A stretch of 64,000 nt of DNA from Castellaniella sp. MT123 (lineage in GTDB: Bacteria > Pseudomonadota > Gammaproteobacteria > Burkholderiales > Burkholderiaceae_B): positions 2,790,001 through 2,854,000 of the forward strand of contig NZ_CP154879.1 of the NCBI RefSeq assembly GCF_039614765.1. Reading direction: 5' to 3'. The notes below the pieces were generated by a model. The model saw nothing but the letters and a program-made list of their open reading frames with translations. It was not told the DNA's origin and did not search any database. Each line of letters begins with the position of its first letter. Positions within the stretch are counted from its first letter, which is position 1. The position numbers and the translations under genes were made by a program. Positions 37,681 through 46,813 of the stretch are shown in pieces.

Positions 37681-38943
37681 ATGCCCATGCGATCCGCCCT
37701 GCCGTCCTTTCGTCGTTTCCGTCTGGCGCCTCTGGCGCTCAGTTGTGCGCTGCTGATTCCGGGGGCTGCCTGGTCACAGGCCGCGGCACCGGCCAAGGCA
37801 CCCGCCACCGCCCCGGTGGCCAGCCCGACCGAGGGCGCGCCGGCCGCCCCGACGACCGAGGGCGTGAGCGCATTCTCGAACATCCCCCTGCCGACGCTGG
37901 GCGCCAAGGCCTGGCTGACGCTGGATGCCACCAGCGGCCAGATCATCGCCGCGCAGAATCCGAAGGATGCCGTCGAACCCGCGTCGCTGACCAAACTGAT
38001 GTCGGCTTACGTGATTTTCGAGGCCATCGAAGGCGGCCGCCTGAAGCTCGATCAGATGGTGCACATTTCACCCAAGGCCTGGAAAACCGAAGGTTCGCGC
38101 ATGTTCGTGAACCCGAATACCGAAGTGTCGGTCGATGACCTGCTGCAGGGCATGCTGGTGCAGTCCGGCAACGATGCCACTGTTGCCTTGGCCGAGGCCG
38201 TAGCCGGCAGCGAATCGGCCTTTGCAGCGCTGATGAATCAGCAGGCGAAGGCGTTGGGTATGACGCATACGCATTTCGTGAATTCCACCGGGCTGCCCGA
38301 CCCCGATCACATGACGACGGTCGAGGACCTGGCGACGCTGGCCCGGGCGCTGGTGCAGCGCTACCCGCAGTTCCGCCACTATGACAGCCAGAAGGAATTC
38401 ACCTACAACAAAATCAAGCAGAGCAACCGCAACCGCCTGCTGTGGGCGGATTCGACCGTCGATGGCCTGAAGACCGGCCACACCCAGTCCGCGGGCTATT
38501 GCCTGGTGGCGACGGCGCTGCGCGATGGCCGGCGCGTGGTGTCGGTGCTGGTCGGCGCGGCCAGCGACGCGGCCCGCACCGAAAGCAGCCTGAAGCTGCT
38601 GAACTGGAGCTTCAAGAACTTCGATACCGTCAAGCTGCTGGACAAGAGCAAGCCGGCCGTGTCCGCCCGAGTCTGGGAAGGCGCGTCCGATACGGCGGAT
38701 CTGGGGGTTGCCCAGCCGCTGTGGGCGACCGTGCCGCGCGGTCAGGCCGACAAGCTCAAGACCGAGGCCCGCTATACCCAGCCCCTGATGGCGCCGCTGA
38801 CGGAAGGCGCCGAGGCGGGCACGCTGATTGTCACGCTGGATGGCAAAGTGCTGCGGCAAGTGCCGTTGCAGGTGATGCATTCGGTCCCGCAGGCAGGATT
38901 TTTTGGCCGGCTGGTGGACAAGGTCCGTCTGATGTTCCAATAA
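37681..38943 (+). CDS. D-alanyl-D-alanine carboxypeptidase (PBP5/6 type)
   Basis: 420 residues. A signal peptide ends around residue 37 and is followed by an Ala/Pro-rich linker. The three penicillin-binding motifs are present: SLTK (about residue 102), SGN (about 162) and KTG (about 263). The C-terminal beta domain and an amphipathic tail (GFFGRLVDKVRLMFQ) suggest attachment to the outer face of the inner membrane. It trims the terminal D-Ala of peptidoglycan stem peptides. It is followed by DUF493 and lipB, a conserved order. Confidence 0.94.
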   Translation: MPMRSALPSFRRFRLAPLALSCALLIPGAAWSQAAAPAKAPATAPVASPTEGAPAAPTTEGVSAFSNIPLPTLGAKAWLTLDATSGQIIAAQNPKDAVEPASLTKLMSAYVIFEAIEGGRLKLDQMVHISPKAWKTEGSRMFVNPNTEVSVDDLLQGMLVQSGNDATVALAEAVAGSESAFAALMNQQAKALGMTHTHFVNSTGLPDPDHMTTVEDLATLARALVQRYPQFRHYDSQKEFTYNKIKQSNRNRLLWADSTVDGLKTGHTQSAGYCLVATALRDGRRVVSVLVGAASDAARTESSLKLLNWSFKNFDTVKLLDKSKPAVSARVWEGASDTADLGVAQPLWATVPRGQADKLKTEARYTQPLMAPLTEGAEAGTLIVTLDGKVLRQVPLQVMHSVPQAGFFGRLVDKVRLMFQ

Positions 38944-38950
38944 GGACATC

Positions 38951-39226
38951 ATGAAAGCCATTCCTCCTGAAGAGTCCCTGATCGTCTATCCGTGCGACTT
39001 TCCCATCAAGGTCATGGGACGGGCGCACGACGACTTCCTGTCGACCATGGCGGAAATCGTGCGGGGGTTCGATCCCGCGTTCGATTCCGCCAGCATCGAA
39101 GTGCGCCCCAGTTCCAGCGGCAACTATGTGGGGCTGACGCTGATCGTGCGGGTCACGTCCCGCGAACAGCTCGACGCGCTGTATCGCGCCCTGCACGGGC
39201 ACGAGATGGTGTCCGTCGTTCTTTAG
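38951..39226 (+). CDS. DUF493/YbeD family protein
   Basis: 91 residues. The ferredoxin-like fold sequence [17 protein letters not shown] and the C-terminal [15 protein letters not shown] match YbeD. The gene conventionally stands between a PBP5-type carboxypeptidase and lipB, as here. It may be a small regulatory protein; function unproven. Confidence 0.9.
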   Translation: MKAIPPEESLIVYPCDFPIKVMGRAHDDFLSTMAEIVRGFDPAFDSASIEVRPSSSGNYVGLTLIVRVTSREQLDALYRALHGHEMVSVVL

Positions 39227-39233
39227 GACCGAC

Positions 39234-39884
39234 ATGCGTCAGCATTGGCTGGATCGTCCCGCGCCGTATCTGCCGGTCTGGCAGGCGATGCAGGATTTCA
39301 CGGAACGGCGCCAGGCCGACACGCCCGACGAGCTGTGGCTGGTCGAGCACGAACCGGTCTACACCCTGGGGCAGGCGGGCCTGGAATCGCACATCCTGAA
39401 TCCCCATGGCATCCCGGTGGTGCATTGCAACCGGGGCGGTCAGGTGACTTATCACGGGCCGGGCCAGGTGGTGCTCTACACGCTGGTCGATCTGCGTCGC
39501 CGCAAAGTCTTCGTGCGGGATTTCGTGACGCTGCTGGAACAGGCGGTACTGGATGTCCTGGCGGAATCCGGCGTGTCCGGCGCCTGCCGTAAACCGGGCG
39601 CGCCCGGCATCTATGTGCCGCAGTCCGCGTTGCAGAACCCCCGGGGCGATGCGCTGGCCAAGATCGCCGCACTGGGGGTCAAGATCCGCAACGGCTGCGC
39701 CTATCACGGCGTGGCGTTGAACGTGGCCATGGACCTGAACCCCTTCCTGGGGATCAATCCTTGCGGTTACGCGGGGTTGCAGACCGTCGATTTGCAGTCC
39801 TGCGGGATCCATGCGAATCTCGTTCAGGTCGGCGACCGGTTGGCCCGACATTTCGCGGCGGCCTGGGAGACTGCCGGACACTGA
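39234..39884 (+). CDS. lipB: Octanoyl-[acyl-carrier-protein]-protein N-octanoyltransferase
   Basis: 216 residues. It moves octanoyl from ACP to lipoyl domains. The motif [11 protein letters not shown] is near residue 66; the catalytic Lys is in [12 protein letters not shown], and the Cys in GINPCGYAG near residue 178. It starts seven bases after DUF493. The expected next gene lipA is replaced by an enoyl-CoA hydratase. Confidence 0.95.
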   Translation: MRQHWLDRPAPYLPVWQAMQDFTERRQADTPDELWLVEHEPVYTLGQAGLESHILNPHGIPVVHCNRGGQVTYHGPGQVVLYTLVDLRRRKVFVRDFVTLLEQAVLDVLAESGVSGACRKPGAPGIYVPQSALQNPRGDALAKIAALGVKIRNGCAYHGVALNVAMDLNPFLGINPCGYAGLQTVDLQSCGIHANLVQVGDRLARHFAAAWETAGH

Positions 39885-39894
39885 GGAGACCATC

Positions 39895-40686
39895 ATGCAG
39901 GATCATGCCGACGAGCTGGTGCTCGCCGAACGGCGCGACGACGTGCTGACACTGACGCTCAATCGCCCGGATCAATTCAATGCCTTGTCCGAGTCTATGC
40001 TCGATGCCTTGCAGGCACGGTTCGACGCCTGCCGGGATGATGCGGCGCTGCGCGCGGTGGTGCTGGCCGCGCGAGGGCGGGCGTTTTGCGCGGGTCATGA
40101 CCTGAAGCAGATGCGCAGCCACGAGGGTGATCAGGATTATTACCAGACGCTGTTCAGGCGCTGTGGCCGCGTGATGCAGTCGATCGCGGCGTGTCCGGTG
40201 CCGGTGATTGCCCGGGTCCACGGGACGGCGACGGCCGCGGGCTGTCAGCTGGTGGCCACTTGCGATCTGGCTGTGGCGGCCGATAGTGCGCGGTTCGCGG
40301 TGTCGGGGATCAATGTGGGGCTGTTCTGTTCGACGCCGGCGGTGGCGCTGACGCGCAATGTTTCGCTGAAAAACGCGTTCGAGATGCTGGTGACGGGGCA
40401 GTTCATCGGTGCGGCGCAGGCGGTCGAGCGCGGTCTGATCAATCATGCGGTGCCGGATGCGGAACTGGACGGCGCGGTGGCGGGGCTGGTGGGTGCGATT
40501 GTGTCGAAAAGCCCGGTGGCGGTGCGCACGGGTAAGGCGATGGTCTACCGGCAACTGGGGATGCCGCTGGCACAGGCTTACGATTATGCGGCGGATGTGA
40601 TGGCGGGCAACATGATGGCTGCCGATGTGTCGGAGGGGATCGACGCGTTTATCCAGAAGCGGCCGGCGCGGTTCACGGGGCGGTGA
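39895..40686 (+). CDS. Enoyl-CoA hydratase/isomerase family protein
   Basis: 263 residues from the ATG at 39895, which has GAGGAGA upstream. The crotonase fold is seen in LNRPDQFNALSESML, the oxyanion-hole segment GRAFCAGHDLKQM and VHGTATAAGCQLVATCDLAVA. It resembles ECHDC3-like members, in which hydratase activity is uncertain. It is 10 bases after lipB and probably in the same transcript. Confidence 0.88.
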   Translation: MQDHADELVLAERRDDVLTLTLNRPDQFNALSESMLDALQARFDACRDDAALRAVVLAARGRAFCAGHDLKQMRSHEGDQDYYQTLFRRCGRVMQSIAACPVPVIARVHGTATAAGCQLVATCDLAVAADSARFAVSGINVGLFCSTPAVALTRNVSLKNAFEMLVTGQFIGAAQAVERGLINHAVPDAELDGAVAGLVGAIVSKSPVAVRTGKAMVYRQLGMPLAQAYDYAADVMAGNMMAADVSEGIDAFIQKRPARFTGR

Positions 40687-40762
40687 GATTCGCCTGATTG
40701 TCTAGCGATTTGTGTTGACTGCTGGGATTTCCGCTGATTGTGGGGTCTTTGTGGCCTGCGCT

Positions 40763-40962
40763 GCGGGTGTGGGGGCGGGGCCTCCGGCGCCCCAGACGGC
40801 GGTCCGGCCTGTGGCCTGACTTCCCGGATCTGCCTCGTACGAGCGGGCGGCGGGCAAACTCGGCCTTCGGCCTCAAACAGTGCCCGCCTCGTTTCCCGCT
40901 CTCCCTTCGTCAGCATCCGGCGCCGTCCGACCGGTCGCCGGAGACCCCACCCCCACACCCGC
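40763..40962 (+). repeat. Mosaic repeat module A (terminal inverted repeats plus conserved core)
   Basis: The ends, 40763-40789 and 40936-40962, are 27-base inverted repeats with two mismatches. Inside is a 106-base core (40818-40923) nearly identical, in reverse complement, to module B. The core itself folds: GGCCTTCGGCC and a CTCGTACGAG palindrome lie within. Outer ends share no similarity with those of module B. Confidence 0.85.
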
Positions 40963-41140
40963 CGGACCGCTGATGGCTGAGACGGCCTTTCGATTTCTCT
41001 CGGATAGCGGCTGTGTCCGGTGTTTCAGGGGGGCTAGTCCGTGCGATTCATCTCGCGCATGTCGCCTGCTAAGGACATACTGCCTGCAAAGGCTTGCGTT
41101 CCTGGACAGGCTTTTGGCGGATAAGATCACGGTGCCACTT

Positions 41141-41348
41141 GCCTGACGGAGGCGGTGCGGGGTATTTCGCGCACAGTCGGCCAGCGCCGGATGCTGACGA
41201 AGGGAGAGCGGGGAAAAAGGCGGGCACTGTTTGAGGCCGAAGGCCGAGTTTGCCCGCCGCCCGCTCGTACGAGGCAGATCCGGGAAGTCCGACCGAAGGC
41301 CGGACCGCTGGCTGGGGCGCGAAATACCCCGCACCGCCTCTGGCAGGC
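41141..41348 (-). repeat. Mosaic repeat module B, inverted relative to module A
   Basis: The ends, 41141-41172 and 41317-41348, form a 32-base inverted repeat with about three mismatches. The core 41184-41289 is the reverse complement of the module A core with 3 differences in 106 positions, and weaker similarity runs on past 41289 to the shared GCGCCCCAG. This looks like a dispersed non-coding repeat family. Confidence 0.85.
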
Positions 41349-41453
41349 TACATCCCAGACCCAGACCCTCCATCCATCACAAAGGCTTGATTCGTCTCAA
41401 AACAGAGGGTTGCACTTCCGGGTCCAATAGAGGGGTACCCACGAGGTTTCCCG

Positions 41454-42299
<846 letters not shown>

Positions 42300-42371
42300 C
42301 GCGTTTTTTCCGGGCGCTCGGGCACCCGGATGCCGGGGCCTGTCGTCTTCGCGTGACGGCAGTCCGCGAGT

Positions 42372-42385
42372 TTGCGTTAGATCAA
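42372..42385 (+). promoter_or_regulatory. FNR/NnrR-type box 1 upstream of nirK
   Basis: TTGCG-TTAG-ATCAA matches the FNR/Dnr/NnrR half-site layout (TTGnn-N4-nnCAA). Confidence 0.55.
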
Positions 42386-42422
42386 TGGATCCCGACAACA
42401 CCTGAACGTCGCATGAACGAGG

Positions 42423-42436
42423 TTGATCCATCGCAA
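42423..42436 (+). promoter_or_regulatory. FNR/NnrR-type box 2 upstream of nirK
   Basis: TTGAT-CCAT-CGCAA, the same layout as box 1, centred about 51 bases further downstream and about 78 bases before the nirK start. That places it well for a class II activator site. Confidence 0.6.
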
Positions 42437-42507
42437 TAAGGGTTAACCCATGGCATGACAAGATTGAACTGTCGAAGAAGACGACACAATCAATCAGGGA
42501 GTTGTAT

Positions 42508-43590
42508 ATGAAGGTATTTCGTCTGTGTATGGCAGCCACCGCCTTGGCGTCTCTGTTGGCCGGCGGCGTGGCAACCGCAGACCCTGCCGACCAGCTGGAG
42601 CACATCCGCCCCATGCTGGTTGCCCCCCCCAATGTGATGGCCCACGAGCAAGCCACCAAGGCCAAGCCCAAGGTTGTCGAATTCACGATGACGATCGAAG
42701 AAAAGAAGATCGTGGTCGATGAGGAAAAAGGGACGACGCTGCAGGCGATGACCTTCAACGGCACGATGCCTGGCCCGACCATGGTCGTGCACGAAGGCGA
42801 CTACGTGCAGCTGACCCTGATCAACTCCAGCAAGAACACGCTGGAACATAACATCGACTTCCACGCCGCGACCGGGGCGCTGGGCGGCGGCGCGCTGACC
42901 AAGATCAAGCCGGGCGAACAGACCGTGCTGCGCTTCAAGGCCGACCGCACCGGGGCGTTCATCTATCACTGCGCGCCCGAAGGCATGGTGGCCTGGCACG
43001 TGGTGTCGGGCATGAGCGGCACCCTGATGGTCCTGCCGCGCGAAGGCCTGACCGATGGACACGGCAAGAAGCTGCATTACGACAAGGCCTACACCATCGG
43101 CGAATTCGACCTGTACATTCCCAAGGATGAGAACGGCAACTACAAATCCTACGACACGCCGCTGGAAAGCTACGGCGACACCGTCGAGGTCATGCGCAAG
43201 CTGACCCCGACGCACGTGGTGTTCAACGGCAAGGTCGGCGCCCTGACCGGCAAGAACGCGATGACGGCGAAGGTCGGCGAGACGGTGCTGTTCATCCACT
43301 CGGCGGCCAACCGCGACACTCGTCCGCACCTGATCGGCGGTCACGGCGACTACGTCTGGGATGGGGGCAAGTTCGCGAACGCGCCCGACCGCAATCTGGA
43401 AACCTGGTTCGTTCCCGGCGGTTCGGTCGGTGTGGCGTTGTACAAGTTCAAGCAGCCGGGCGTCTACGCCTATGTGAACCACAACCTGATCGAAGCCTTC
43501 GAACTGGGGGCGGCCGGTCACGTGAAGGTGGAAGGCAAGTGGAACAACGACCTGATGAAGCAGGTCGTGGCACCCAGCCCCATCAAGTAA
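42508..43590 (+). CDS. nirK: Copper-containing nitrite reductase
   Basis: 360 residues from the ATG at 42508 (GGGAG upstream) with a signal peptide ending near residue 26. It reduces nitrite to nitric oxide in the periplasm. Two cupredoxin domains are present. Type 1 copper ligands occur in [17 protein letters not shown] (Cys, His, Met), and type 2 ligands and the catalytic Asp in [12 protein letters not shown] and the C-terminal NHNLIEAFE. The length fits the two-domain class I enzyme. The cytochrome c gene that follows is the likely electron donor. Confidence 0.97.
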   Translation: MKVFRLCMAATALASLLAGGVATADPADQLEHIRPMLVAPPNVMAHEQATKAKPKVVEFTMTIEEKKIVVDEEKGTTLQAMTFNGTMPGPTMVVHEGDYVQLTLINSSKNTLEHNIDFHAATGALGGGALTKIKPGEQTVLRFKADRTGAFIYHCAPEGMVAWHVVSGMSGTLMVLPREGLTDGHGKKLHYDKAYTIGEFDLYIPKDENGNYKSYDTPLESYGDTVEVMRKLTPTHVVFNGKVGALTGKNAMTAKVGETVLFIHSAANRDTRPHLIGGHGDYVWDGGKFANAPDRNLETWFVPGGSVGVALYKFKQPGVYAYVNHNLIEAFELGAAGHVKVEGKWNNDLMKQVVAPSPIK

Positions 43591-43604
43591 ACCTTTGTTG
43601 AATG

Positions 43605-43628
43605 CCCGGACGGGTTTTTCCGTCCGGG
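43605..43628 (+). other. Stem-loop between nirK and the cytochrome c gene
   Basis: CCCGGACGG, loop GTTTTT, CCGTCCGGG: nine perfect pairs but no T-run after the stem. It may stabilise or process the nirK-cytochrome mRNA rather than end it. Confidence 0.5.
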
Positions 43629-43682
43629 GCGATTACCTGCAGGCGCCCTTCCCAAAAGAGCGTCCGAATGACGGAGATAATG

Positions 43683-44000
43683 ATGTTGAAGACCCTGAGC
43701 ATTGCGGCCCTGAGCCTGGCCCTGATTCCCGCCCTGTCGATGGCGACCGACGCCGGTACCCTGCAAAAGGGTGAAAAGCTGTACAAATCGGCATGCATTG
43801 CCTGCCACAGCACGGGTGCCGCCAATGCCCCGAAGCTGGGCAGCAAGGACGCATGGGCGCCGATCATTGCCCGTGGCATGGACGAAATGGTCAGCGTGGC
43901 CACCAACGGCAAGGGCGCGATGCCGGCTCGTGGGGGCACCAAGGCCGATGACGAATCCCTGCGGGCCGCCATCGAATACATGGTCAGCCGCGTGAAATAA
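43683..44000 (+). CDS. Small periplasmic c-type cytochrome (c5/c551-like)
   Basis: 105 residues from the ATG at 43683, chosen over the ATG three bases earlier by the spacing to GGAG. A signal peptide ends around residue 20 (SMA). The heme site is CIACH near residue 37, with the distal Met in GKGAMPARGG. It is a monoheme cytochrome likely to donate electrons to NirK, inferred from its position. Its 3' end overlaps the convergent C45 peptidase gene by 17 bases. Confidence 0.88.
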   Translation: MLKTLSIAALSLALIPALSMATDAGTLQKGEKLYKSACIACHSTGAANAPKLGSKDAWAPIIARGMDEMVSVATNGKGAMPARGGTKADDESLRAAIEYMVSRVK

Positions 44001-45036
44001 ACCGCGAGTCCTGCAAGGGGTGCAACCCCTCGAACCGGTAGTGCGGGTGGCGCGCGCCTGGGGCATAGACGTCCCAGCGCACGGCGTCGCCCGATAGGTC
44101 CGCGTCGACCGTGGCCATCGTGTTTTCGTCATCCGTGTCGGTGGATGAGCGCCGCAGGATGGGTTCTTCCGCGTCCCCGGTATCCGCCAGGATGCTCAGT
44201 GCGGGCGCATCCTGGGCCAGCAGGGTCTCGCCCCTGGCCTGACGATGGGCGGACGACGCCGTGATGACCTGTGGCAGTGTCCGTTGTGCCTCGTGGATGG
44301 CATGGTTGGCATGGATGCGGCGAGCCTGCCGCACCGGCTGGACGGAAACGGCCGTCTGGCTGAATTCGACGCTCCAGGTGCAGGCGGTGGCGATCTGGCC
44401 GATGCCCAGGTGAAACGCCCCCATGCGGGCGTGGGATTGCAGCAGGGCAACCGCCTGTGACGGGGTCTGCGTGGCCAGCAGGGCGCGTGTCAGCACCATG
44501 CGCGGCAGACCCGTAAAATCGGCGCGGCGCGCCCGGATGTTGTTGACCGTAATGACCAGACCCGCGTGGTTGACGGCGAAAGTGTGCCCGGGCAGCGAGC
44601 CCGGGTAGATGAAGGAAATGAAGGCGGGCGCATCGATAGGCCGGACCCTGGCCAGCCCGCAGGCCCCCGTGAAGCCCGGGTCGCCGTCTTCGTTGTGACT
44701 GAGCCTTTGGGGGGCCAGCACGGTGGTGCAACCATCCGGTGCATGCGCCCAGAGATCGCCTCGGCAGTTCCAGAGAAATACGTCCTCATGGGCCAGCCCC
44801 AGACCATCGGCCAGGCCGGCAAGCTCGTGTTCGACCCAGGGGAAGCTGTGGTGCAGCAGCGCCCGCAAGGCCGGGATCCCGGGGTGGTGGCGATATTCCA
44901 TGACCTGGGCCCATGCCTGGGAATGGATCAGGTGGCGCCGGCAGGCATCGGCGCCCCAGCGCCCCAGGGCCAAGCCGATTTCGTGGTGCGACCCATGCGC
45001 GTCCAGCCAGGATAAGGGGGATGTGGTGGTTGTCAT
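43984..45036 (-). CDS. C45-family autoproteolytic acyltransferase/hydrolase
   Basis: 350 residues. The N-terminal-nucleophile fold resembles acyl-CoA:6-aminopenicillanic acid acyltransferases: EIGLALGRWGADACRRHL near the start, and DGCTTV near residue 104, whose Cys is the expected self-cleavage and catalytic residue. The following VNHAGLVITVNNI segment fits the family. No signal peptide is seen. It follows an RpiR regulator by seven bases, so a small regulated catabolic or amide-hydrolysing unit is plausible; the substrate is unknown. Confidence 0.78.
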   Translation of the reverse strand: MTTTTSPLSWLDAHGSHHEIGLALGRWGADACRRHLIHSQAWAQVMEYRHHPGIPALRALLHHSFPWVEHELAGLADGLGLAHEDVFLWNCRGDLWAHAPDGCTTVLAPQRLSHNEDGDPGFTGACGLARVRPIDAPAFISFIYPGSLPGHTFAVNHAGLVITVNNIRARRADFTGLPRMVLTRALLATQTPSQAVALLQSHARMGAFHLGIGQIATACTWSVEFSQTAVSVQPVRQARRIHANHAIHEAQRTLPQVITASSAHRQARGETLLAQDAPALSILADTGDAEEPILRRSSTDTDDENTMATVDADLSGDAVRWDVYAPGARHPHYRFEGLHPLQDSRFISRG

Positions 45037-45043
45037 CAGAGTC

Positions 45044-45910
45044 TCAGGCGTAGGCGCCGGTTGCCTGCAGGCTGGCTTCGGTGCGCGACAGCTCGGCGAT
45101 GGCCCGTTCGCCGCTGCGGACCAGGAGTTGCTGCGCCAGCATCTCGACCAGGGACTGCACCGCGACCGTTGACGGAAAGAAGGAATGCCCCTGCGTCGGA
45201 AAGGTCAGGATGTGGTCGGCGCGCAGCGCGATGGGCGCGACTTGGCTGTCGCACAGGGCCAGCACGGCGCAGCCCTGGGCGTGGGCCGCTTCGGCTACCT
45301 GGATGATTTCGCGAGAATAGGGTGTGTAGCTGATCAGGACAACCGCGTCTGTGGCTTGCAGGTGGTGCAGGTCCAGGCTCATGGTGCCGCCCGCGTTGTG
45401 CAGCAGATGGACATCCGGGCGGAACAAGCTGCACAGATAGCACAGGCTGAAGGCGGGTGGGTAGGATGAGCGGAAGCCGGCAATGACGATGCGGCTGGCC
45501 CCCAGCAGCTGAGTGACGGCGCTGTCCAGCGCACTCCGGTTGGCGGGTTCGAGGGCCATCAGATTGCGGGATTGCTGCTGTGCGGCATTCAGCCAGGCGG
45601 TCTGGGCCGGTTCCGAACTGTCGATCAGCGACTGGGCGCGTGCGGCATAACTACCGGGGTGTTGTTGCAGCGCGCGGGTGAAGACGGATTTCAAGGCTTC
45701 CCACCCGGCGTAGCCCAGGTGCTGGGCCAGACGGACCAAGGTGGCGGGCTGTACGCCGGCCAGTGTGGCGACTTTGCGCGCCGACAAGGTCGAGACCTGG
45801 GCAGGATGGTCGATCAGATAACGCGCCCCTGCCTGGAACTGCGGGCTGAGGTCGGCATACTGCGACTGGATGAACTGGATCAGTTCGTCCGGGGAGTGTG
45901 GGGCGGACAT
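45044..45910 (-). CDS. RpiR/MurR family transcriptional regulator
   Basis: 288 residues. The N-terminal HTH domain (STLSARKVATLAGVQPATLV, about residues 38-57) is followed by a SIS sugar-phosphate-binding domain (about 120-260, with GFRSSYPPAFSLC and VVLISYTPYSREI). It probably controls the C45 gene behind it and itself; the effector would be a phosphosugar or similar acid. The strain-specific pairing with a C45 hydrolase rather than a sugar pathway is unusual. Confidence 0.88.
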   Translation of the reverse strand: MSAPHSPDELIQFIQSQYADLSPQFQAGARYLIDHPAQVSTLSARKVATLAGVQPATLVRLAQHLGYAGWEALKSVFTRALQQHPGSYAARAQSLIDSSEPAQTAWLNAAQQQSRNLMALEPANRSALDSAVTQLLGASRIVIAGFRSSYPPAFSLCYLCSLFRPDVHLLHNAGGTMSLDLHHLQATDAVVLISYTPYSREIIQVAEAAHAQGCAVLALCDSQVAPIALRADHILTFPTQGHSFFPSTVAVQSLVEMLAQQLLVRSGERAIAELSRTEASLQATGAYA

Positions 45911-45951
45911 GGCAGAGACCTGAGAAAATGTCGATCAGAATTTGATTCGAA

Positions 45952-45979
45952 TGTTTCATGATATATGATACAAGAAACG
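45952..45979. promoter_or_regulatory. Candidate operator between the RpiR gene and the CMD-family gene
   Basis: TGTTTCATG at 45952-45960, ATATATGATA, then CAAGAAACG to 45979: GTTTC and GAAAC form the outer arms and ATCATATATGAT-like symmetry lies inside. It is an AT-rich island in the divergent spacer and may be the RpiR site. Confidence 0.35.
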
Positions 45980-46138
45980 TCCGTTGAGCTTACCGGTTTT
46001 CATACTTGAATCCCTCAGGCCCGAGGGGCTGCCCATGATCCATGTATCCCACCGGAAGCCCCAGCATACGCTGAAACACGCCGTGCGCGGCCAGGGAATT
46101 TCCCTGTTCGCCGCGTGGCCACACCACGGAGACCATCG

Positions 46139-46666
46139 ATGGCCCGAATCGATTACGCAAACCTGAATCATGGCCCTGCGGCGGCCCTGGCGCAACGCAT
46201 CATCGCCGAGCGCGGCAGCGTGCTGCATCTGTATCAGATGCTGTTGCACAGCCCCTCTGTGGCGGAAGGCTGGCTGACCTATCTGACGGCGATCCGCCAA
46301 AAATCGGGACTGGACGGCGCCTTGAGAGAACTGGTGATCATGCGCATCGCCCACTTGAACCATGCTCCCTACGAGGCCGATCAGCATGCGCCGATCGCGC
46401 TGGCCGAAGGGCTGCGGCAGGGCCAGCTGGATGCGCTGGCATCCGAGGCGCTGCCCGAAGGCCTGTTCGATGCGCGGCAATCCGCGACATTGGCCTACGC
46501 GGATGTCATGACGCGGTCGGTGCAGGTGCCCGACGCGGTGTTCGACGCATTGCGGCCGCATTTCTCCGAACCGGACCTAGTCGAACTGACAGCCACGATC
46601 GCCGCCTACAACATGGTGTCCCGGTTTCTGGAGGCGCTCCAGATCCATTCGGGGGATGATCGGTGA
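46139..46666 (+). CDS. Carboxymuconolactone decarboxylase family protein
   Basis: 175 residues from the ATG at 46139 (ACGGAGACC upstream). The AhpD-like helical fold is suggested by LDGALRELVIMRIAHLNHAPYEADQH. The CxxC pair of AhpD peroxidases is absent, leaving the His at the end of that segment, so a redox role is unlikely. Enzymatic function is unknown. It is divergent from the RpiR gene. Confidence 0.8.
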   Translation: MARIDYANLNHGPAAALAQRIIAERGSVLHLYQMLLHSPSVAEGWLTYLTAIRQKSGLDGALRELVIMRIAHLNHAPYEADQHAPIALAEGLRQGQLDALASEALPEGLFDARQSATLAYADVMTRSVQVPDAVFDALRPHFSEPDLVELTATIAAYNMVSRFLEALQIHSGDDR

Positions 46667-46715
46667 CCTTGTCGGAACGACGGTCGCGCAATTGATCTAT
46701 ACGAAGGACAGGGGG

Positions 46716-46731
46716 CGACATATAATTGTCG
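46716..46731 (+). promoter_or_regulatory. Inverted repeat around a TATAAT upstream of the fic gene
   Basis: CGACA-TATAAT-TGTCG: perfect five-base arms enclosing a perfect -10 box. It suggests an operator that would block RNA polymerase when occupied. Confidence 0.5.
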
Positions 46732-46735
46732 TGCA

Positions 46736-46766
46736 ATGTCGTTCAATTGACGTGCCAGAACGACAT
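46736..46766 (+). promoter_or_regulatory. Second inverted repeat upstream of the fic gene
   Basis: ATGTCGTT (46736-46743) and AACGACAT (46759-46766) are perfect inverted arms 15 bases apart, sharing the TGTCG core of the repeat just upstream. A TTGACG at 46747-46752 with GACAAT 18 bases on could be the fic promoter between and after the arms. Confidence 0.5.
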
Positions 46767-46813
46767 CAAAGACAATATCAGTCCATCCAGAAGATCAGTC
46801 AGGGGCTCAGGTC

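Larger units (their letters stand above)
40687..41453. other. 767-base gene-free region holding two repeat modules
   Basis: No supported coding sequence. Apparent short frames fall within palindromic repeat sequence and are likely spurious. Positions 40963-41140 and 41349-41453 between and after the modules show no clear promoter. Confidence 0.6.

Noticed and set aside
40738-41430. Several short open frames on both strands within the repeat modules
   Set aside because: They arise because the palindromic GC-rich core stays open in several frames; there are no start signals, and the two copies read in different frames.
43605-43628. Rho-independent terminator after nirK
   Set aside because: The stem is good but no T-run follows, so it is listed only as a stem-loop.
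45984-46166. Short frame upstream of the CMD-family gene
   Set aside because: No ribosome-binding site, no family likeness, and it overlaps the real downstream start.
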